From: an uncultured Alphaproteobacteria bacterium
Lineage (GTDB): Bacteria > Pseudomonadota > Alphaproteobacteria > RF32 > CAG-239
Assembly (NCBI GenBank): GCA_944392285.1
Contig: CALXWF010000085.1
Span: forward strand, 1 to 21,044
Reading direction: 5' to 3'
Length of the DNA: 21,044 nt
Shown here: piece after piece, positions 14,388-20,770 of the stretch
Numbering within the stretch: position 1 is the first letter of the stretch
Layout of the letters: the number at the start of each line of letters is the position of its first letter
Program-made: the position numbers and the translations under genes
The notes under the pieces: generated by a model
Told to the model about the DNA's origin: nothing
Database searches by the model: none
The model's input: only the letters and a program-made list of their open reading frames with translations

Positions 14388-15467
14388 ATGATAGTTTTAG
14401 GAATAGAGAGCAGCTGTGACGAAACCGCCGCGGCCATTGTTAACGATAAGAGAGAGATTTTGGGACAAAGTTTGGCCACTTCGCTTGAAGAACACAAAGT
14501 ATACGGCGGCGTTGTTCCCGAGATAGCGGCGCGTTGCCACCTTGATCATATAGATGAAGTCATTGAAGACGCCTTAAAAAAAGCCTCTTTACGCCCGCAA
14601 GACATAGATGCCATAGCCGCCACCTCAGGCCCGGGGTTAATCGGCGGGGTTGTTATCGGTGTAATGGCGGCCAAAGCCATGGCCTTAGCCTTAAACAAGC
14701 CTTTTATTGCCGTCAACCATTTAGAAGGCCATGCGCTTGTTACCCGCCTCAGCAGTGATGTTGAATATCCGTTTTTATTGCTTTTGGTCTCCGGCGGCCA
14801 TTGTCAAATATTGGTTGTCAAAGGGGTCGGAGAATATCAACGTCTGGGCACCACCATAGACGATGCGGCCGGCGAAGCCTTTGACAAAGTATCAAAGATG
14901 TTGGGGCTTGGCTATCCCGGAGGTCCGATTATTGAAAAAATGGCCGAACTCGGAGATGCCTCGCGTTTTGTCATGCCGCGTCCGCTTTATAACTCTGCTG
15001 ATTTAAACTTATCTTTTTCGGGCTTAAAAACCGCAGTCCGCAAAATTATTGAATCTTATGCCGAAGACGGCAATATTGAACATGCCATCATGCGCAAGCG
15101 TGACATTGCCGACATTTGCGCCGGTTTTCAAACCGCCGTGGCCGACTGTTTGTTGCACAAACTTGAAAAAGCCATTGCCATTTTTAAGCAAAACTATCCG
15201 CAAGGCAAAGACCTGGTTGTCGCCGGCGGCGTGGCTGCCAATAATTATCTGCGCGGCCGCCTCCAACAACTTGCCGCAAGCCAAGGGCTGACTTTTTCGG
15301 CCCCGCCGCTAAAATTCTGCACCGACAACGGCGTAATGATAGCCTGGGCAGGGTTAGAGAGGTTTCAAAAAGGGCTGACAAATTCGCTTGATTTCAAGCC
15401 CAGACCGCGTTGGCCGTTAGACGAGCTGGCACCGCTTGCCCCCGGAGCCGGAGGAGTAAAAGCCTAA
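14388..15467 (+). CDS. tsaD: tRNA N6-threonylcarbamoyltransferase TsaD
   Basis: The 359-aa product is a complete TsaD/Kae1/Gcp protein: LGIESSCDETAAAIV at the start, the metal-binding NHLEGH (His111 and His115, the same numbering as E. coli), SGGHCQI, GLGYPGGP, SFSGLKTA and CTDNGVMIAWAG. It transfers threonylcarbamoyl from the TsaC product to A37 of ANN-reading tRNAs with TsaB and TsaE; these partners are not in the window. Its stop shares an A with the nth start (TAATG). It is transcribed divergently from the mic60-hemY operon over a 102-bp, AT-rich gap; TATAGT at 14329-14334 is a candidate -10 without a clear -35. Confidence 0.97.
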   Translation: MIVLGIESSCDETAAAIVNDKREILGQSLATSLEEHKVYGGVVPEIAARCHLDHIDEVIEDALKKASLRPQDIDAIAATSGPGLIGGVVIGVMAAKAMALALNKPFIAVNHLEGHALVTRLSSDVEYPFLLLLVSGGHCQILVVKGVGEYQRLGTTIDDAAGEAFDKVSKMLGLGYPGGPIIEKMAELGDASRFVMPRPLYNSADLNLSFSGLKTAVRKIIESYAEDGNIEHAIMRKRDIADICAGFQTAVADCLLHKLEKAIAIFKQNYPQGKDLVVAGGVAANNYLRGRLQQLAASQGLTFSAPPLKFCTDNGVMIAWAGLERFQKGLTNSLDFKPRPRWPLDELAPLAPGAGGVKA

Positions 15468-16102
15468 TGACAGACAAACAAAGAGCTCTTGATATTATGC
15501 AAATTTTTGCCGAGTTGGATCCCAACCCGCGCTGTGAGTTAGACTATGTCAACGCCTATACCTTATTGGTTGCAGTTGTCCTTTCGGCCCAAAGCACCGA
15601 CAAAGGCGTCAACAAAGCCACCAAAAGCCTGTTTGCCGTTGCCGACACCCCGCAAAAAATGCTTGCCCTCGGAGAAGACAACCTCAAACAACACATAAAG
15701 ACCATCGGCCTGTTTAACAACAAAGCCAAAAGCATCATGGCCTTAAGCCGTGAGCTGGTTGAAAAATATAACGGCGAAGTTCCGAACAATCGTGAAGCCT
15801 TAGAAAACCTCAAAGGCGTCGGCCGCAAAACCGCCAATGTTGTTTTAAACGTGTGGTTCAATCAGCCGACCTTAGCGGTTGACACCCATGTTTTTCGGGT
15901 TGCACATCGTTTAGGCTTCAGCAACGGCAAAACCCCTTTGGCCGTAGAGCAAGACTTACTCAAACTTTTGCCGCCGGCCTATGCCAAAAACACCAATCAC
16001 TGGCTGGTTTTGTTTGGGCGCTACATCTGCAAAGCCCAAAAACCCGACTGCGCCAAATGTCCGATATCCAAGTTCTGCCACAGCGCCGACAAAAAACTCT
16101 GA
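15467..16102 (+). CDS. nth: Endonuclease III
   Basis: The 211-aa product equals E. coli Nth in length. It has the helix-hairpin-helix LKGVGRKTANVVLN with the catalytic Lys121, the catalytic Asp139 in AVDTHVFRVAHRLG, and a C-terminal 4Fe-4S site Cx6Cx2Cx5C (C188, C195, C198, C204). It removes oxidised pyrimidines and nicks the AP site in base excision repair. The ATG at 15467 is chosen because it overlaps the tsaD stop (TAATG), a common coupled arrangement; an upstream in-frame start at 15410 would lie inside tsaD and add residues the family lacks. Confidence 0.97.
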   Translation: MTDKQRALDIMQIFAELDPNPRCELDYVNAYTLLVAVVLSAQSTDKGVNKATKSLFAVADTPQKMLALGEDNLKQHIKTIGLFNNKAKSIMALSRELVEKYNGEVPNNREALENLKGVGRKTANVVLNVWFNQPTLAVDTHVFRVAHRLGFSNGKTPLAVEQDLLKLLPPAYAKNTNHWLVLFGRYICKAQKPDCAKCPISKFCHSADKKL

Positions 16103-16107
16103 ATATA

Positions 16108-16142
16108 AAAAAACCCGATGTCAAAACGGCATCGGGTTTTTT
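16108..16142. terminator. Bidirectional terminator between nth and the DUF378 gene
   Basis: CCCGATG (16114-16120) and CATCGGG (16130-16136) form the stem, with an A tract on the left and a T tract on the right. It serves the two convergent genes. Confidence 0.88.
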
Positions 16143-16154
16143 AAGAGATATGGC

Positions 16155-16355
16155 CTATTTCTGTTCGGCTCTGTTATAAAAACTTGCAACCAAAAGCACG
16201 ATAGCAGAGATACCGACCAAAATATAAACGATTTGGCTCAAAACACTCATCGGACCAAAGAGGAATGCGACCAAATCAAAGTTAAAGGCACCGACCAAAC
16301 CCCAGTTAAGGCCGCCGATAATTGTCAGAATCAAAGCAATTTTTTGAATCCACAT
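16155..16355 (-). CDS. DUF378 small membrane protein
   Basis: The 66-aa product contains two membrane helices, about residues 5-25 and 38-58, and the family motif GGLNWGLVGAFNFDLVAFLFG at the first helix end. It matches DUF378 (YuzA-like) proteins, which are small inner-membrane proteins of unknown function. The RBS GGAGA lies 6-7 nt before the ATG. It stands alone, convergent with nth and divergent from the methyltransferase gene. Confidence 0.9.
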   Translation of the reverse strand: MWIQKIALILTIIGGLNWGLVGAFNFDLVAFLFGPMSVLSQIVYILVGISAIVLLVASFYNRAEQK

Positions 16356-16435
16356 ATTTTTTCTCCATAAAAAATATTTATCATTTGACTTTTCTGATAT
16401 ATATTGCCTTTATTCCTTTTCAAGCGGGAGGTGCA

Positions 16436-17134
16436 ATGTTTAGTCGCAAGTTTGCAAAATTTATTGAAATATGGCAAAAAGACTTTGCCATAGAACGCAG
16501 CATGGATAAAAAAATCAGCCTTGACCGTGACGGCAACCCCTTGCCATGGTACACTTACCCCGCCATTGAATATTTAAGCGAGCTTGATTATCGGCAGAAA
16601 AAAATTTTTGAATTCGGCTGTGGTAATTCTTCGGCTTTTTGGGCTCAAAGGGCGCTAAAGGTCACAAGCATTGAAGACAATCCCAAATGGTTTGCCAAAT
16701 GGCAACAAGATTTTAAGCAAAACAACCTAGACATTCGCTTAAGGGAAGAGGCCGCCGCTTATCAAAATGCCATTGCCGAAGACAACGAGCTTTATGATGT
16801 CATTATCATTGACGGCAAATATCGCAAAGAATGTGCCATATCCGCCATAAAATACCTCGCCCCGAACGGAATGATTATTTTAGACGACAGCGACCGCATA
16901 ACCAACTCTGCTGATTATGCCGCCGCCATCCAAATTTTGCAAAATGCTGACCTAATTCAGATAGACTTTCATGGTTTTTGCCCCATGAATTGTTATACAA
17001 AAACCACATCTTTATTCTTGCGGCGCCAATTTGACTTCAAACCGCTTTCCGCCCGACAACCATCCTGCGGACTGGGAAATTTGTGGTCCATGAGCCGCAA
17101 GCAACGCAAAACCTTTTATAAAGATTTCGCCTAA
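16436..17134 (+). CDS. Class I SAM-dependent methyltransferase, substrate unknown
   Basis: The start is the ATG at 16436, 4 nt after GGGAGG (16426-16431); upstream codons in the same frame read into the DUF378 region and are not supported. The 232-aa product has motif I FEFGCGN (58-64), an acidic end of strand 2 in VTSIEDNPKW (76-85), and YDVIIIDGKYR (120-130) with LAPNGMIILDD (141-151), a Rossmann-like fold. It is close in pattern to FkbM-like methyltransferases, which often modify glycans or small metabolites. A basic tail ends the protein. There is no signal peptide. No biosynthetic neighbours reveal the substrate. Confidence 0.8.
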   Translation: MFSRKFAKFIEIWQKDFAIERSMDKKISLDRDGNPLPWYTYPAIEYLSELDYRQKKIFEFGCGNSSAFWAQRALKVTSIEDNPKWFAKWQQDFKQNNLDIRLREEAAAYQNAIAEDNELYDVIIIDGKYRKECAISAIKYLAPNGMIILDDSDRITNSADYAAAIQILQNADLIQIDFHGFCPMNCYTKTTSLFLRRQFDFKPLSARQPSCGLGNLWSMSRKQRKTFYKDFA

Positions 17135-17312
17135 ACTACCTTAAAAAACGACAGCCTCAACCCTTAATTTTCTTTTGGCAACAATCTTTATATTTATCAT
17201 AAATTCATTAAGAAATAACCGACGCAAAAGCGCCAAAACATAAATATCCTATCCACTGCCTAACACTTTTTTGCATCAACCATCTCCCAACCGGTGTCTA
17301 TACTAAATGTAT

Positions 17313-17355
17313 TTATCATAAAATATTGACAATTACAATTTGTATTTTATGATAA
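17313..17355 (+). promoter_or_regulatory. Promoter inside a perfect 13-bp inverted repeat (possible operator)
   Basis: TTATCATAAAATA (17313-17325) and its exact complement (17343-17355) flank a 17-bp spacer. TTGACA (17326-17331) follows the left arm directly, and TATGAT (17348-17353) lies in the right arm, 16 bp later. A dimeric or tetrameric regulator bound here would cover the promoter. Similar half-sites occur at 17191-17203 (TATTTATCATAAA) and 16375-16384 (TATTTATCAT). The rest of the 247-bp gap 17135-17381 shows nothing clear. Confidence 0.6.
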
Positions 17356-17381
17356 TGATATATTTATTAAAGGAGAAAGAT

Positions 17382-17897
17382 ATGTCTGCCTTAAAAACTG
17401 TCATTGTTTCCGTTTTTGTTCTTGTTATCAGTTTTTCAACGGCTTTAGCCGGTTGGACAACACCGCCGAAACTTGCCCATATCCCCGCTGATTACAAAAA
17501 CCCGACAGAAAATTGGGACGCCAGCGAAGAATTTAGAAAACTAAACTTTGTACAAATGCTAAAAGACATTGACTCTTATGGCAAACAAGTTGAAGCCTGC
17601 TCTGACACATCCTGCTGCAACGAAGTGACCAAAAAAATTCTCAACCAATTCTACCCCAAATATGAAAAAGAAATGTATGAGAATATTCAAAAAATGGTCG
17701 ACGGCATGAGTGAGAGCAATCTGTATATCCAAGGAAGATGCAGCTACTTTTGCGAACCTCCCGGAAACTATATTGCTATTTTAGCAGGAAAAGACACCCT
17801 AAGTTTTTATAAAGAATATCTTTATTATATGTTAAACTTTTTATCAAAAGAAGTTTCCGGCTTCATATTCATTAAAGACTATCCTGAAGAAATATAA
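17382..17897 (+). CDS. Secreted protein, 171 aa, unknown function
   Basis: The start is the ATG at 17382, 6 nt after AGGAG (17371-17375); upstream in-frame codons lie over the promoter. The protein begins MSALKTVIVSVFVLVISFST and then ALA|GW, a clear Sec signal peptide with a signal peptidase I site. The mature part of about 147 aa is mostly helical by composition and contains five Cys residues, in EACSDTSCCNEV and GRCSYFCEPPG, which could form disulphides in the periplasm. I do not recognise a family. It is a single-gene unit: a strong promoter within an inverted repeat ahead and a terminator behind. That points to specific regulation. Confidence 0.75.
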   Translation: MSALKTVIVSVFVLVISFSTALAGWTTPPKLAHIPADYKNPTENWDASEEFRKLNFVQMLKDIDSYGKQVEACSDTSCCNEVTKKILNQFYPKYEKEMYENIQKMVDGMSESNLYIQGRCSYFCEPPGNYIAILAGKDTLSFYKEYLYYMLNFLSKEVSGFIFIKDYPEEI

Positions 17898-17965
17898 ATG
17901 AACCAATAAAAGACACAAAAAACCTCATGAAAACTCAGATAGCGTGTGTGAATAATAAACGCTAA

Positions 17966-17997
17966 GCAAAAAAGCCCCCTGATGGGTGCTTTTTTGT
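17966..17997 (+). terminator. Intrinsic terminator inside repeat copy A
   Basis: AAAAAAGC (17968-17975) pairs with GCTTTTTT (17988-17995) and CCC with GGG inside, loop TGAT. It lies 70 bp after the secreted-protein gene and probably ends its transcript. Confidence 0.65.
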
Positions 17998-18004
17998 CTG
18001 CAAG

Positions 18005-18068
18005 TTCTTCGGAAAACCTTAGCGAGCAAACCTGTAAGAAGACAGGCACGCGAGCTTAGGTTCCGAAG
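18005..18068. repeat. Large imperfect hairpin inserted in the repeat
   Basis: CTTCGGAA near 18008 pairs with TTCCGAAG at the right end, followed inward by CCT/AGG and AGC/GCT pairs, and an inner hairpin CCTGT/ACAGG. With the terminator it makes up the extra segment that splits repeat copy A. It may be a separate palindromic element; only one copy is in the window. Confidence 0.5.
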
Positions 18069-18297
18069 CAAAAGGGCAAAAGTACCGCAGCGTACATAGA
18101 GGTACGTGAGGACACTTTTGAACTTAAATCTGTATTAGTCACCAGCTAGATGATTTTTTCTAAAAAGTTTGGAGAACGCGCCTGGCTAACCTCATGAAAA
18201 CTCAGATAGCGTGAGTGAATAATAAGATTTGAGAGCAAAAGTACCGCAGCGTACATAGAGGTACGTGAGGACACTTTTGAGCTTAAATCTGTATTAG

Positions 18298-19341
18298 TCA
18301 CCAGCTAGATGATGTTTTCATAAGTTTGGCGGCGGCAGAAACAACCTGCAACACCATATACCCCAGCATATCTTCCGGTGGATAATTGGTTGTTTTACAA
18401 TCGCGCTCACATTTATAGAGCAGCTCTAAAACACCGAGAATTTTATCGCGTTTCCAGATAGCGGCTTGTGACTTGAAAGAAGATTCCCGAAAGAAAATAA
18501 CTTTTGGTTGGAGTTTAAACATTGCTTTATCGAGGGTATCACCGTTTTCAATTGCGGCATGCACCGTGAGCAAGCGGTTAAAATGATTACTTAAAGCTCT
18601 GATAATGGTAACCGGCTCAACACCTTCATTTAAGAGCTTGCGCAAAAAGGCATCGGCAGCGGCTTTTCGCCCACTGGCGGCGGCATAACAAAAATCATCT
18701 GAGCTGGAAGCGGATTGGTCACTGATAACGGCCTCAACATCTTCAACGGTAACGTTCTTTTTGTCCCCCATATAAGTAATCAATTTTTCAATTTCGCCCA
18801 GACTGATTTTGCGATCATTAGACAAGCGAGCACAAAGCAACTGCATGGTTGCTTCATTAGCGGTCAAAGAGTTTTCAACCAGTTTGTTTTTGGCCATACT
18901 GCGCACATCTTCATCGCGGTCTTCATAGCAAGGAATCATGGCGGCATCCGGACTATCGCTTCCCCATACCAACAAAGAAGATTTTTTATTCAAATTTCCG
19001 GCCGTAATAACCAACAAGCTGTCGGAATCCGAGCTTTCGAGCAAAGCCTTTAAGGGTTTTGTCAGATTATTATCAGCATCTTTAAGAACAATCACACGTC
19101 GGCCGCCCATTAACGAACGACTGTTAAACTCTGCCGCCAGAGCAGAAAAATCTTCATTAACATCGCTTCCGTTAAGATAGACCACATTAAAAGGGTCATA
19201 CAAATCGGTTGACACCGTCTGCACCAATCTGCGGGTATATTCGGCAATCAAGCCCTCATTACCGCCATAGACGACAAAGGCGCGCAGGCTTTTATCCGGC
19301 GATTTAAGATATTTTTCAATTTGCAGTGTTTTGAATATCAA
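18298..19341 (-). CDS. holA: DNA polymerase III subunit delta
   Basis: The 347-aa product has the HolA pattern: FVVYGGNEGLIAEYTRRL near the start, LMGGRRVIVLKDAD with the following helix, a central LSNDRKISLGEIEKLITYMGDKKNVTVEDV segment, and a C-terminal helical domain with AFLRKLLNEGVEPVTIIRALSNHFNRLL. Delta opens the beta clamp within the clamp-loader complex. Its start overlaps the lptE end by 26 bp, the usual alphaproteobacterial pairing. The last residues (MKTSSSW) are encoded inside the palindromic repeat, and this gene end is duplicated at about 18140-18172, so the C terminus may have been remodelled by the repeat. Confidence 0.92.
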   Translation of the reverse strand: MIFKTLQIEKYLKSPDKSLRAFVVYGGNEGLIAEYTRRLVQTVSTDLYDPFNVVYLNGSDVNEDFSALAAEFNSRSLMGGRRVIVLKDADNNLTKPLKALLESSDSDSLLVITAGNLNKKSSLLVWGSDSPDAAMIPCYEDRDEDVRSMAKNKLVENSLTANEATMQLLCARLSNDRKISLGEIEKLITYMGDKKNVTVEDVEAVISDQSASSSDDFCYAAASGRKAAADAFLRKLLNEGVEPVTIIRALSNHFNRLLTVHAAIENGDTLDKAMFKLQPKVIFFRESSFKSQAAIWKRDKILGVLELLYKCERDCKTTNYPPEDMLGYMVLQVVSAAAKLMKTSSSW

Positions 19342-19882
19342 GACCCTGTCCTTTTTTGGTAATCATGGTATGAAAATATGCGCCCAACCGCAAAGCAATG
19401 TCGTTTGCAATGATTTTTGCGGCTTCTTTTTCGGTTTTTTTCTGAGCGATTGTGGTTGAATAGGGGTTTGCCAAAACATCATATCCCACATCAATAACAC
19501 TATTTCCCTGCAGCAAGACCTCGTCCCCTTGGTTAAGGGTATATTCTACGCGATAGCTGACTTTTTCGCGCGTGGCAGTAATATCTTTACGCATGGCTTG
19601 TTGCACCACGGTTTTATCGGTTAAAAAGACATACAGACGATATTTCGGCTTAGCCGGAACACCGCGCGGTGTTAAAGAATCAATCAACTCATTCCGCACG
19701 ATTTGACCAAAACGCTCTTCAATAGCCTCAACCTTAATTTGGGACATTTCGGTTGTAATGGAGGTATCAAACTTTCCGCCGAAATACCAAGCGTTATTAT
19801 GCTGTTTTTGCACATAAAGCGGCTCAAACCCGCAAGCAGCAAGCCCAAACAAAGCCAAAATCGTCAAAACCGTCTTTTTCAC
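19316..19882 (-). CDS. lptE: LPS-assembly lipoprotein LptE
   Basis: The start is placed at GTG 19882, which has GAAAGG 9 nt ahead; a TTG at 19891 would abut the RBS. The 188-aa product begins with a lipoprotein signal peptide whose lipobox is LAAC (Cys17), then GFEPLY, the family hallmark. The mature part has the LptE alpha/beta pattern with YRLYVFLTDKTVVQQAMRKD and SYRVEYTLNQGDEVLLQGNS. LptE plugs the LptD barrel in the outer membrane and so indicates an LPS-bearing envelope. It overlaps holA by 26 bp. In most alphaproteobacteria leuS lies directly upstream; here a repeat block with a DUF559 gene is found instead. Confidence 0.88.
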   Translation of the reverse strand: MKKTVLTILALFGLAACGFEPLYVQKQHNNAWYFGGKFDTSITTEMSQIKVEAIEERFGQIVRNELIDSLTPRGVPAKPKYRLYVFLTDKTVVQQAMRKDITATREKVSYRVEYTLNQGDEVLLQGNSVIDVGYDVLANPYSTTIAQKKTEKEAAKIIANDIALRLGAYFHTMITKKGQGLDIQNTAN

Positions 19883-19954
19883 CGCAATCAACCTTTCAAA
19901 AAGTTTTTGTCCCCTCTCGGGAAGCCCCTCTTGTTTATTCCTTTTGTACTGGAA

Positions 19955-20066
19955 CTCTTCTTTCCCCCCTTTCGGGGGAATTTTCCTTATCCCCTCCCCC
20001 TCTTACGGGGAAGTCCTCTCTCTTTATCCCCTCCCCCTCCTACGGGGGAGGGTCAGGGTGGGGGTA
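19955..20066. repeat. C-rich repeat block E2 with G4 end
   Basis: A partial and a full 37-bp unit (19987-20013, 20014-20050) of the type TCCTCTCTCTTTATCCCC are followed by the right end GGTCAGGGTGGGGGT. G runs at 20044-48, 20050-52, 20056-58 and 20060-64 make a G-quadruplex motif on the plus strand. The DUF559 stop codon lies in the next bases of the repeat end. Between lptE and 19955 the sequence is also C/T-rich and degenerate, with nothing else seen. Confidence 0.75.
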
Positions 20067-20411
20067 TTAGTCCCTACAAAGCATCATCTTAATAGTCTGC
20101 AAACACCCGTCCATATTTTCCAAAAGGTCTTTATTCCAAAACCTTATAACCTTAAAGCCACAAGAAGACAAATAATCATCTCTGATTAAATCCTGTCTTG
20201 AATCACCATGCTGTCCCCCGTCAAGTTCAATAATTAAACTTTCCTCAAAACAAACAAAATCCACAATATATTTATTATCAATTACATACTGACGGCGAAA
20301 CTTTACTCCTAACTGGCAACGATTAATTTTATTCCACAATAATCTTTCACAATAGGTCATATTTTTACGAAGAGAACGAGATTTTTCAAGTAATTTTTTG
20401 TCAGACGACAT
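20067..20411 (-). CDS. DUF559 (Vsr-like) endonuclease-domain protein
   Basis: The start is the ATG at 20411; an upstream GTG at 20417 is also open. The 114-aa product is a full DUF559 domain: RSLRKNMTYCERLLWNKIN, GVKFRRQYVIDNKYIVDF, ESLIIELDGGQH and GFKVIRFWNKDLLENMDG. Asp51, Glu62 and Asp64 (with Gln67, His68) fit the PD-(D/E)xK/Vsr-like nuclease core. The family is a predicted nuclease with no settled role. The gene fits exactly between two repeat ends: its RBS (GGATAGGGG) lies in the left end of E3 and its TAA in the right end of E2. That suggests gene and repeats move or persist together. Base composition is AT-richer than the repeats and like the chromosome. Confidence 0.85.
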   Translation of the reverse strand: MSSDKKLLEKSRSLRKNMTYCERLLWNKINRCQLGVKFRRQYVIDNKYIVDFVCFEESLIIELDGGQHGDSRQDLIRDDYLSSCGFKVIRFWNKDLLENMDGCLQTIKMMLCRD

Positions 20412-20412
20412 C

Positions 20413-20770
20413 TTCACCCCTATCCTAACCTTTCCCCGTCAAGGGGAAAGGAAACATTTTATTCTATCTCATTCTACCACTTTAAGCACGTCTTTTTATC
20501 TATCCCTTTTATGGAGTAAGGCTTCCTCTTTTTTACTACCTCTAAAGAGAAAATATCCTCCCCCTCTTTGTTACACCCCTTTTCCCTTTTACGGGGAAAT
20601 TCCTCTCTCTCTATCCCCTCCCCCTCTCACGGGGGAGTCCTCTCTCTTTATCCCCTCCCCCTCCTACGGGGAAGTCCTCTCTCTTTATCCCCTCCCCCTC
20701 TCACGGGGAAGTCCTCTCTCTTTATCCCCTCCCCCTCTTACGGGGGAGGGTCAGGGTGGGGGTGTTAGTC
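20413..20770. repeat. C-rich repeat block E3 with four 37-bp tandem units
   Basis: The left end repeats that of E1: TTCACCCCTATCC, then CCTTTCCCC (20429-20437) with GGGGAAAGG (20443-20451). Four 37-bp units follow at 20601-20637, 20638-20674, 20675-20711 and 20712-20748, differing at a few bases. The right end (GGTCAGGGTGGGGGTGTTAGTC, from 20749) matches E2 with one change and has G runs at 20742-46, 20748-50, 20754-56 and 20758-62. The open frames across it are repeat artefacts with no start signal. No spacers exist, so it is not a CRISPR array. Confidence 0.85.

Larger units (their letters stand above)
17921..18330. repeat. Tandem palindromic repeat, 159-bp period, reaching into holA
   Basis: Copy B is complete: left flank 18188-18214, an 87-bp core 18215-18301, right flank to about 18330. 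Copy A has the same left flank (17921-17946) and the 3' part of the core (about 18075-18141), but an unrelated segment of about 115 bp splits its 5' part. The core ends are inverted repeats, GTGAATAATA and TATTAGTCAC, with an inner AAAAGT/ACTTTT and CGTAC/GTACG. The outer flanks also pair: ATGAAAAC (18194-18201) with GTTTTCAT (18314-18321), the latter inside the last codons of holA. The 400-bp gap 17898-18297 is filled by this repeat and the terminator. Confidence 0.8.

Noticed and set aside
15410..15466. Upstream in-frame start for nth
   Set aside because: It would lie inside tsaD and add a basic stretch that Nth proteins lack; the overlapping TAATG start gives the exact family length.
16322..16435. 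Longer N terminus for the methyltransferase, including a hydrophobic stretch
   Set aside because: It runs through the DUF378 gene and its RBS region; the ATG at 16436 has a strong RBS and fits the domain start.
20601..20748. Possible CRISPR array
   Set aside because: The 37-bp units are directly adjacent with no unique spacers, and no cas genes are present.
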